11,706 bases of DNA, taken from an uncultured Bacilli bacterium (lineage in GTDB: Bacteria > Bacillota_I > Bacilli_A > RF39 > UBA660). How positions within the stretch are numbered: the first letter of the stretch is position 1; each line of letters opens with the position of its first letter. The DNA is taken from NCBI GenBank assembly GCA_947628685.1, contig CANRAT010000047.1:1-11706 (forward strand), given 5' to 3'. The notes beneath the pieces were generated by a model. The model ran no database searches and had not been told where the DNA came from. It saw nothing but the letters and a program-made list of their open reading frames with translations. A program made the position numbers and the translations under genes. Positions 7,201 to 11,706 of this stretch are shown here, piece after piece.

Positions 7201-8592
7201 GATGAATTAGAGTTTGAAGGTAAATCATTTACTATAGAAATTGGTAAAACAGTTGATACAGTAAAATTAGTTAATTCTGAAGGTGAAGAAGTAACACTAG
7301 ATGATGATAAAAAATACACATTTAAGTTTGACTCTGATTTTGCAGTAGTAGACCAAGATGGATTAATTGGTGCTAAAGATATAGAAACTGCTTTAAATGA
7401 CAAAAAAGATTATTCTACTGTTTATATTGATGGAAAATATGAGGCAGAAAATACTATAAATATAACTGCAAGTAACGATGTTACTATCACACCAGTAGAA
7501 AGTGCTAGTTCAATTAATTTATTAACTGCAGAAAATAAAACAATATCTACAAAAACTGGAGATTATGTTATAGACGTAAAAGAAGGTGCTGGAACAGTAA
7601 CTATTTCTAATTTAGAATTAACTGGTGGTGCAAAAGCAGAGTTAAAAGTAGAAAATGGTGCAACGGTAAAAGTTGATAATATTACAATAACTGGTGAAAA
7701 AGATCAAATTGATGCTGGGATTATAGTTTCAGAAAATGGAAAGTTAAATGCTAGTAACATTGTTTTTGAAAATGAAACTCATAACACTCCTGCTATAAGG
7801 GGTATTAAAGAATCTCAATCTGGAGCAATGGATCAAATTGCCAAAGTATATGCTAATGATTTAACAAGTCAATATAATCCTATTATTGATGTTGTTCGAC
7901 ATAATGAACCTTGGTGTCCAAAAGATGCAAGTAAGAACGGTGAAAAAATAACTGAATGTGAAGAAGTAAGTTATTCCGATGAATATAATACAACTGGAGG
8001 CGACACATTTTATTACGTAAAAAGTGAAAACAAAATTGATTATAATATTATTGGTTTTATGAATAACGATAAAATAAGTGCCGGAATGCATAAAGTGTTT
8101 AAAGATGGCGAATTGGAAAAGCCTATTGACCTATTGGATAAAGATAAACAGGTACAAAGAGATGACAAAGACTTATATTTTGTTGGTTGGGGAACTGTCA
8201 GATCTCGTAATTACATAGAATTTAGTTATGTAGTGACGGATTGGAAAAATGTTAAATATAGTTCTGGTGATTGGTTCCATGCATATTATTTAGAAAAAGA
8301 TAAAACTGTAACAGTGAATTTGACAAATAGTCAAGTTACAGATGAAACTTTAAAATCAACTAATAAAGAATTTAAAACTTATAAATTTTCAAATAATAAT
8401 GGTGGAATGACTATAGGTCAATTGAAAGCAATTGATTCTGATTTTAATAAATTATGGAATGAAATGGAAACTAAAAAAAGTCCTTATGAACAAATATTGA
8501 TTAGTATTGGCGATACTGAATCAGTTTTAGCTATGGATACAACGGTGATTAGCGCTGATGCTAAAATAACTGTAAGTACACTTGCGGGGTAA
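4201..8592 (+). CDS. Giant secreted surface protein: four degenerate repeats, Flg_new domain, probable beta-helix
   Basis: A 1463-residue acidic protein with a clear signal peptide (residues 1-25: KK, hydrophobic core, ATQA cleavage site). Four degenerate repeats of roughly 140-155 residues lie at about 157-305, 318-455, 470-610 and 635-787. Each opens with E(K)xGF/Y/W, has an aromatic beta-strand block in the middle (TGYYLPFVI and similar) and closes with xVDxDG...EYxIDxSxLxLE. A Flg_new domain follows at about 792-863 (FDGWYKTV...LTAHF). Residues about 1070-1210 have short alternating hydrophobic strands (TVTISNLELTGG, VKVDNITITGE) typical of right-handed beta-helix adhesins. A second Flg_new-like piece is at about 1326-1350 (FVGWG...WFHAYY). 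Only two cysteines occur, C1239 and C1253. There is no LPXTG, SLH, LysM or C-terminal membrane helix, so the anchoring mode is unknown. Ribosome binding site AAGGAGG is at 4188-4194. No catalytic motif is recognised; a structural or adhesive role is inferred. Confidence 0.85.
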   Translation: MKKSIKVFLISIFTFLIGITATQAKQLTYDKLQKEIEKINPDAVEARIIGKYIFTDANPLKDQDIMAGALTIDGIVDEDYSEELYNKLTINRLVRKINQQTGEYENWEIVSNLIGGTQITKDTTFDIRWIDKVFIPEETKISVNVDVNDGKYSTYKTVLEEKLGFKADKFYGKYNGEKKLKIDGNKISGLLLKNKDVSLSPEDKKTYANADYFFAYVIEVPNANKDATIKLTNLNGEKTITWDKFDVQDSTDGKTPGIVVLVPVDKTKWEDNKQILIEVDADGEEREYDTLEYTLDISGLEFQEESEMELKTDDLPDADVKSISEKWGYTKSEFDTYELENGEGSNKYKLTDTIVEQKISNGVFPTDEETGFYFLLSVGQNIDPNLYNKATVTYPGNKSTKISTITDETGVTILFSTSDAKKGTPIKITVDLDGGEDKYLPVTYEIDLSTLTLEKSSKFSVTSVDEGGLGKNPLEDAYGWKKGKGFDVDFSTEGNTVKVTGLLSILDEFDNNKHPFEGDDATGYYLPFVIKTLDKSLNGDGKVTVQFIHEGEDPKTLTAANFDDSDELYILRHLDMNASDRTFKIVVDMDGNGIEYAPYEITFDWSELELQYYSAGDNGNYDLIKQDELEEDSQEKEDLEKYGFKSYADSDVKIHMNDSQDDREPYKDGLEGTIREQKLNNGTFKNNDGYFVPIKISFPGEQDELAQDYKNTWTIILNTEDGTTKEYKPTDEEYKQGWVMVLFKIYRDGKNGDSDKKIRYYIDYDGESKDYFLPQEYVIDYSTLTFETENTVKYIYKNEKGEDKEETVTVYESEEVELKDLGFDTKYRKFDGWYKTVDGENQKVEENLTTTKDEDVELTAHFNLNVDEFIKDVVSDLNSIDETYSNDFSGKFNLTQEENTITINLDSPNVPLTELSNTSIPGAIAYLLEKGEIEEITLKVGSQTVTYDSDYTVENEKEYTDESDREILDEKGKALKKEIVKGAKGAFDSDLSNKEANATLDELEFEGKSFTIEIGKTVDTVKLVNSEGEEVTLDDDKKYTFKFDSDFAVVDQDGLIGAKDIETALNDKKDYSTVYIDGKYEAENTINITASNDVTITPVESASSINLLTAENKTISTKTGDYVIDVKEGAGTVTISNLELTGGAKAELKVENGATVKVDNITITGEKDQIDAGIIVSENGKLNASNIVFENETHNTPAIRGIKESQSGAMDQIAKVYANDLTSQYNPIIDVVRHNEPWCPKDASKNGEKITECEEVSYSDEYNTTGGDTFYYVKSENKIDYNIIGFMNNDKISAGMHKVFKDGELEKPIDLLDKDKQVQRDDKDLYFVGWGTVRSRNYIEFSYVVTDWKNVKYSSGDWFHAYYLEKDKTVTVNLTNSQVTDETLKSTNKEFKTYKFSNNNGGMTIGQLKAIDSDFNKLWNEMETKKSPYEQILISIGDTESVLAMDTTVISADAKITVSTLAG

Positions 8593-8602
8593 AATAACAT
8601 AA

Positions 8603-8631
8603 AAAGGTGTGATATGTATTACCACACCTTT
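8603..8631 (+). terminator. Hairpin between the giant protein gene and the thioredoxin-like gene
   Basis: AAAGGTGTG (8603-8611) pairs with CACACCTTT (8623-8631); the 11-base loop can gain two more pairs next to an A-C mismatch. The downstream sequence TTTATATTAATA is only moderately T-rich. The next gene's ribosome binding site starts at 8640 and there is no room for a separate promoter, so this is probably a leaky terminator or 3'-end-stabilising hairpin that lowers expression of the third operon gene. Confidence 0.6.
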
Positions 8632-8651
8632 ATATTAATAAGGAGAAGTAA

Positions 8652-9197
8652 ATGAAAAAAGTAATGAATATAATAATATTTCTAATATTATTAAGCATTC
8701 CAGTTGCTACACAGGCAATTGCTACTAATGCATCAGATATAAATTATACAAGAATATATTTCTTTTATAGTGATGATTGTAAGGAATGTGAAATAGGAAA
8801 AGAATGGTTAGAAAATTATGAAAAAGATGATTATAAAATTAGTGTAGAATATATAAAAAATGATAATGATTTAGAACTTAAAGTTAAAGATACACTAAAT
8901 ATAAAAAAAGATATAAAACCTTTGATAATTATAGGTTCAAATTATTTTATTGGTTTTAATGATAAAGTAAAAAATAATTTAACTGATGCAATAAGCTCTT
9001 ATGAAGAAGAGGAAGAATATTGTGATATAATACCAAAATTAAAAAATAATGAAGATGTAAAGGAATGTATAAATCAAAATAAAGATATATATAATACTTC
9101 TAATTCTTCAATATTACCAAAGGTAGTTATCATATTAATAGGGATAATATTAATATTTGGAATAGCATTTATAATAAAGAAAAAATTGAAATCCTAA
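8652..9197 (+). CDS. Membrane-anchored extracytoplasmic thioredoxin-like protein (CKEC)
   Basis: A 181-residue protein with an N-terminal signal peptide (about 1-24, SIPVATQA region), a thioredoxin-like domain (about 33-117) and a C-terminal membrane helix (157-175) followed by KKKLKS. The topology therefore places the domain outside the cell. The strand RIYFFYS leads into C43-K-E-C46 at the start of a helix, the position of the thioredoxin CxxC, and IKPLIIIG supplies the cis-proline (P90) before the next strand. Two more cysteines, C124 and C139, lie in an acidic linker after the fold and could form a second redox pair. Thiol-disulfide exchange on surface proteins is inferred; whether it oxidises, reduces or isomerises is not visible. 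CKEC is not one of the classic active-site dipeptides. Ribosome binding site AAGGAG is at 8640-8645. Last gene of the surface operon. Confidence 0.75.
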   Translation: MKKVMNIIIFLILLSIPVATQAIATNASDINYTRIYFFYSDDCKECEIGKEWLENYEKDDYKISVEYIKNDNDLELKVKDTLNIKKDIKPLIIIGSNYFIGFNDKVKNNLTDAISSYEEEEEYCDIIPKLKNNEDVKECINQNKDIYNTSNSSILPKVVIILIGIILIFGIAFIIKKKLKS

Positions 9198-9213
9198 AAA
9201 ATTAGGATTTTTT
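9189..9213 (+). terminator. Intrinsic terminator of the surface operon
   Basis: AAATCCTAA (9189-9197) pairs perfectly with TTAGGATTT (9202-9210) around a four-base A loop, and a six-T run covers 9208-9213. The stop codon TAA (9195-9197) is part of the left arm. Confidence 0.9.
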
Positions 9214-9220
9214 CTTTAAT

Positions 9221-9250
9221 TTGTAAATATAATTGATAAAATGATATAAT
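9221..9250 (+). promoter_or_regulatory. Promoter of the ttcA-like gene
   Basis: TTGTAA (9221-9226), an 18-bp spacer and TATAAT (9245-9250), with TG at 9242-9243 making an extended -10. It sits right after the preceding terminator and 48 bases before the ATG. The ribosome binding site is AAAGGAGA (about 9286-9293). Confidence 0.7.
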
Positions 9251-9297
9251 ACTAAATGAAATCAGATTCAATATATAAATAAACAAAGGAGAGCAAT

Positions 9298-10158
9298 ATG
9301 GAGAAATATAAAGAAATAGAACGAAGCATAATAAAAAAATATCGCAAAGATATTTGGAGTAAAGTAGTAAAAGCAGTAGATGATTATGAACTCATAAAAG
9401 AAAATGATAATATTATGGTATGTATAAGTGGTGGGAAAGATTCATTTTTACTTGCAAAATGTATACAAGAATTAATTAGACATGGAAAAGTTAAATTTAA
9501 TGCACATTATGTTGTAATGGATCCGGGATATAATGAATATAATAAAAATTTTATAATAGATAATGCTAAAATATTAAATGTACCAATTGAAATGTTTAAA
9601 AGTGATATTTTTGATATTGTTACTAATGTAGATAAAAGTCCATGTTATTTGTGTGCGAGAATGAGAAGAGGTTATTTATATAGTAAAGCTAAAGAATTAG
9701 GTTGTAATAAAATCGCACTAGGACATCATTTTGATGATGTAATAGAAACAACACTACTATCTATGTTTTATGGCTCTGAAATTAAAACAATGATGCCAAA
9801 GTTACACAGTGATAATTTTCCTGGCCTTGAACTTATAAGACCGCTTTATTTAGTGAAAGAAGATGCTATAATCTCCTGGTCTAACTATAATGAACTTTCA
9901 TTTATAAATTGTGCTTGTAAGTTTACAAAAGAAAATTTTTTAGTAAACGATGGTACAAGCAAGAGAAAAGAAATGAAAGAACTTATTAAAAAATTAAGAA
10001 AAATAAATAAAGATATCGACCATAATATTTTTAAATCACTTGATAACGTAAATTTAAATTGTGTATTGGGAGTTAAAAGAAATGGTGAATATAAAAGTTT
10101 TAAAGAAGACTATGATAAATGGGAAAATAATATGACTAAGAAGAATAAAAATAATTAA
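9298..10158 (+). CDS. ttcA: TtcA-type tRNA 2-thiolation protein (PP-loop ATPase)
   Basis: A 286-residue cytoplasmic protein of the PP-loop ATP pyrophosphatase family, TtcA branch. It has PP-loop SGGKDS (44-49), the paired cysteines C116-Y-L-C119 followed by ARMRRGYLY, and LGHHFDD (141-147). MFYGSEIKTMMPKL and LIRPL come next, then a third cysteine site INCAC (C205, C207). In characterised TtcA the CxxC pair plus one later cysteine hold an iron-sulfur cluster, and the enzyme makes 2-thiocytidine at tRNA position 32 using ATP; all of these positions have counterparts here. Two features argue against TilS or TtuA: the CxxC immediately before RMRRG, and no zinc-finger ends. Length is close to the usual ~300. 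The exact nucleotide modified cannot be read from sequence, so the symbol is by family. It probably shares its transcript with the next gene, 25 bases downstream. Confidence 0.82.
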   Translation: MEKYKEIERSIIKKYRKDIWSKVVKAVDDYELIKENDNIMVCISGGKDSFLLAKCIQELIRHGKVKFNAHYVVMDPGYNEYNKNFIIDNAKILNVPIEMFKSDIFDIVTNVDKSPCYLCARMRRGYLYSKAKELGCNKIALGHHFDDVIETTLLSMFYGSEIKTMMPKLHSDNFPGLELIRPLYLVKEDAIISWSNYNELSFINCACKFTKENFLVNDGTSKRKEMKELIKKLRKINKDIDHNIFKSLDNVNLNCVLGVKRNGEYKSFKEDYDKWENNMTKKNKNN

Positions 10159-10183
10159 TGGGATAGATAAAAGAAGGTGTATT

Positions 10184-10645
10184 ATGAATAAGAAAATAGT
10201 AATAGTTTTTATATCAATTTTTACAATTATTTTGTTTAGTATATTAGGAATAATTATATATAATAACTTATCAAATTATTCTAATGTTTTAAAAATAAAT
10301 TGGAATATTGAATTGCCAAAAAATACAATTAAAGAAATTTATAGTGCTAATTCTGATTTAAGTTTTAATGGAGATGGAATTAGGTATCATATTTTTTCAT
10401 ATAAAAATGAAAATAAAATAGAAGAATTATTTAATTGGTCTATTGAAGAAAAAGAAACTATATTTTATTCATCTTATAGTGAAAGTGTAAATAATTGGAT
10501 AAATAAAATTAAAGTTTCAAAAGAAAATTATCCTAATTATTCTAATTGTAAGTATTGGTATGAGAAACAAGATGATAATAGTGAGATTATTATTCTTTGG
10601 GATAGTAAAGAAAACAAATTATATATTGTTGAATCGTTTTTATAA
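10184..10645 (+). CDS. Small single-pass membrane protein of unknown function
   Basis: A 153-residue protein with an N-terminal membrane helix (about 5-26) and a ~125-residue outside domain. I do not recognise a named family. The strand pattern INWNIELPKN...SFNGDGIRYHIFSY (residues about 38-73) resembles a type of small Firmicutes protein with an (H/F)-G-D-G motif before a beta-strand. Aromatic and asparagine residues are frequent and there is a single cysteine (C122). The ribosome binding site AAGGTG (10174-10179) has a 4-base spacer. It follows ttcA by 25 bases without a promoter and is followed by a terminator, so the two are probably co-transcribed; a functional link to tRNA thiolation is not implied. 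Confidence 0.7.
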   Translation: MNKKIVIVFISIFTIILFSILGIIIYNNLSNYSNVLKINWNIELPKNTIKEIYSANSDLSFNGDGIRYHIFSYKNENKIEELFNWSIEEKETIFYSSYSESVNNWINKIKVSKENYPNYSNCKYWYEKQDDNSEIIILWDSKENKLYIVESFL

Positions 10646-10701
10646 AATCAAATATAGCAAATTACAAGTTGTCTCTTTGTATAAAATTCACAATTTTAAA
10701 T

Positions 10702-10728
10702 ATATGAGAATTATTTCTCGTATTTTTT
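10702..10728 (+). terminator. Intrinsic terminator after the small membrane protein gene
   Basis: ATATGAGAA (10702-10710) pairs with TTCTCGTAT (10715-10723), including one G-T pair, around the loop TTAT. A six-T run follows at 10723-10728. It lies about 57 bases after the stop codon. Confidence 0.75.
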
Positions 10729-10729
10729 G

Positions 10730-10740
10730 TCCTATTAGGA
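10730..10740. repeat. 11-bp palindrome TCCTATTAGGA, copy 1
   Basis: Perfect 5-bp arms around one T, directly after the terminator U-tract. The same 11 bases, followed by A in both cases, recur at 10952-10962. The function is unknown, and the match is short enough that chance is possible. Confidence 0.4.
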
Positions 10741-10810
10741 AAGTGCTTGGTAAAAAAATATAAAAATTATAGGAAATTAAATATAAAAAAAGTAATAATG
10801 AAAATTTGAA

Positions 10811-11073
10811 AATACCAAACATCTTGATGAATATGATCAAGAGTATTGATATGATAGAGAATTAATGAAATTACTATAATATAATAAATGATAGGAATAC
10901 TAATACTAAAAAAGAAACTTATAGAAAATATCGTTTTATAAAATACTGGCCTCCTATTAGGAATGGTGAAAAGGAATGCAAAAACTATCTCCAGGGGATA
11001 TTGTAGTAATCCTGCAAATGTAAGACATTGGTATGAAGTAACACCTAATTCTTGGTTTAGTCATATTGACTAA
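10811..11073 (+). pseudogene. Remnants of a frameshifted gene of unknown family
   Basis: Protein-like stretches occur in consecutive frames in the same direction. From 10811 a frame reads NTKHLDEYDQEY, a TGA, YDRELMKLL, then stops. From about 10896 the next frame reads RNTNTKKETYRKYRFIKYWPP and on to a stop near 11004. From 10963 the third frame ends ...CSNPANVRHWYEVTPNSWFSHID and a TAA at 11071-11073. The aromatic- and proline-rich composition looks like real protein, and both frame changes go the same way. This suggests a decayed gene with at least two indels and two in-frame stops. I do not recognise the family and cannot place its original start. Confidence 0.45.
10952..10962. repeat. 11-bp palindrome TCCTATTAGGA, copy 2
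   Basis: Identical to the copy at 10730-10740 and located inside the broken-gene region. The pair could be remnants of a recombination or insertion event, or a chance match. Confidence 0.4.
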
Positions 11074-11140
11074 TTAAAAATGTAGTAAGGTAGCAACTAT
11101 CCAAAGTTGGTCTATGGAGAGACAAAATTCAATGAAGTAG

Positions 11141-11164
11141 AAAGTCAAAATTTATTTTGACTTT
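11141..11164. terminator. Perfect 10-bp hairpin upstream of the last gene, terminator or operator
   Basis: AAAGTCAAAA (11141-11150) and TTTTGACTTT (11155-11164) are perfect arms around TTTA. T-rich sequence follows (TTTTGTCCATTTTTT). The right arm contains the -35 (TTGACT, 11157-11162) of the following promoter, so as DNA it could also be an operator. GACAAAA at 11121-11127 can pair with TTTTGTC at 11162-11168, an alternative that competes for three bases of the right arm. Confidence 0.55.
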
Positions 11165-11186
11165 TGTCCATTTTTTGGTGTATAAT
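11157..11186 (+). promoter_or_regulatory. Promoter of the HD-like gene
   Basis: TTGACT (11157-11162), an 18-bp spacer and a perfect TATAAT (11181-11186). Transcription would start near 11193, giving a leader of under 20 bases before the ATG at 11211. The ribosome binding site is the G-rich GGGTGG at 11201-11206, only a partial match to the anti-SD. Confidence 0.7.
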
Positions 11187-11210
11187 AGTCAATGCAAGTG
11201 GGGTGGAAAC

Positions 11211-11706
11211 ATGATTAACAATGAAACAATTAAAATTAAAAATGCTATTGAATTTTATATGTTAGCAAATAATTTAAAATATGAAACTAGCGATAATAAA
11301 CAAAGTTTAGCAGATCAAATATATGGAGCGATGATTTTAGCAGTAGCTATGAATTCTGAATATCATAAAACAGAAAGCATTGGGAAAATAATTAAAACAA
11401 TTTTACTTGAAACTTTAGATTTTTACTATCCTAATGAAGCTAAGAAATGTATAGATAAGATGTCTAAAGGAACAACCTTTATTACTAGTTCGGCTAAAAC
11501 TTCAAACGTTGATAAAAGTTCAAATAAATTATCAAACTTTGCATTTGAATGTACAATGTCAGAACTAGCGTTAGAGTATTTTTTTGAAAAATTTTTAATA
11601 GAAGAAAATATAGATGCTAAGAATGTTGATGAATTATATACAGTTGCTAAAAACTATGGTTTTATGGATCGATTAGGAAATGATGAAGTAAAAAATTATG
11701 AAATTT
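11211..11706 (+). CDS. HD-domain (YfbR-like) relative lacking metal ligands, partial at right edge
   Basis: The frame is open from ATG to the window edge (165 residues visible, C-terminus missing). Residues 11-70 follow the N-terminal layout of the YfbR/HD_3 phosphohydrolases: a short helix (EFYMLANNLKY), then ADQIYGAMILAVAMNSE where the family has AEHxxGxxxLAxAxxSE, then ILLETLD where the family has LHDLGE/LHELGE. The family's metal-binding histidine at the first site is Q36 here and the HD/HE histidine is L66. If the alignment is right, the protein has lost phosphohydrolase activity. Beyond residue 85 it is helical and low in glycine, with no motif I know. Identification rests on a pattern remembered from the family, not a search. 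It has its own promoter and follows a decayed gene. Confidence 0.5.
   Translation, partial: MINNETIKIKNAIEFYMLANNLKYETSDNKQSLADQIYGAMILAVAMNSEYHKTESIGKIIKTILLETLDFYYPNEAKKCIDKMSKGTTFITSSAKTSNVDKSSNKLSNFAFECTMSELALEYFFEKFLIEENIDAKNVDELYTVAKNYGFMDRLGNDEVKNYEI

Larger units (their letters stand above)
10646..11210. other. 565-base region without an intact gene
   Basis: The region holds the terminator of the preceding gene (10702-10728), fragments of a broken coding sequence in three frames (10811-11073), two copies of an 11-bp palindrome, a 10-bp hairpin (11141-11164) and the promoter of the last gene. I see no tRNA, CRISPR repeat or insertion-sequence ends. Confidence 0.7.

Noticed and set aside
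7050..8091. - strand open frames inside the giant surface gene (7050-7403 and 7861-8091)
   Set aside because: Serine- or phenylalanine-rich mirror images of the acidic + strand protein, without start signals.
10560..10763. 67-codon + strand open frame overlapping the end of the small membrane protein gene
   Set aside because: It begins inside another gene, runs through a terminator hairpin, has no ribosome binding site and its translation is basic low-complexity.
11196..11210. GTGGGGTGGAAAC resembles the T-box GGGTGGNACCGCG motif
   Set aside because: It lacks the CCGCG part, lies less than 20 bases from the predicted transcription start, and has no downstream terminator. It is better read as a G-rich ribosome binding site.

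Overview
The window is an AT-rich stretch of a Gram-positive-type genome, most likely a gut-dwelling Firmicute (Bacilli or Clostridia, possibly an RF39-like lineage). That placement is inferred from base composition, strong Shine-Dalgarno sites, short U-tailed terminators, Big_2/Flg_new surface proteins and a small Firmicutes-type FeoB; there is no rRNA or other marker gene. Tryptophan is written TGG throughout and the small regulator gene ends in TGA, so the standard bacterial code applies rather than the Mollicutes TGA=Trp code.

Layout. (1) 125-2315 (+): feoA and feoB, overlapping by 8 bases, a ferrous iron uptake operon that ends in a terminator shared with the convergent next gene. (2) 2330-2602 (-): a small Xre-type HTH regulator with a TTG start. 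Its upstream region is shared with the next operon and holds a perfect 8-bp inverted repeat, a candidate operator. (3) 2876-9197 (+): a three-gene cell-surface operon behind a near-consensus promoter (TTGACA-N17-TAGAAT). It encodes a membrane-anchored protein with one Flg_new (InlB B-repeat) domain and three Big_2 domains, a 1463-residue secreted protein with four degenerate tandem repeats, a Flg_new domain and a probable right-handed beta-helix, and a membrane-anchored extracytoplasmic thioredoxin-like protein with a CKEC motif. A hairpin between the last two genes probably lowers expression of the third. (4) 9298-10645 (+): a TtcA-type tRNA 2-thiolation protein and a small unknown membrane protein, with their own promoter and terminator. 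(5) 10646-11210: about 565 bases without an intact gene, holding a terminator, remnants of a broken gene in three frames, and a 10-bp hairpin that overlaps a good promoter. (6) 11211 to the right edge (+): the N-terminal 165 residues of a protein that looks like a YfbR-type HD-domain protein whose metal-binding residues have been lost.

The most interesting unit is the surface operon. The giant secreted protein has exactly two cysteines (residues 1239 and 1253), 14 residues apart, and the operon also carries a dedicated surface-exposed thioredoxin-fold protein. An operon-encoded oxidoreductase acting on one disulfide in its partner is a testable idea, not a proven one. The giant protein has no LPXTG or C-terminal membrane segment, so its retention at the surface is unexplained.
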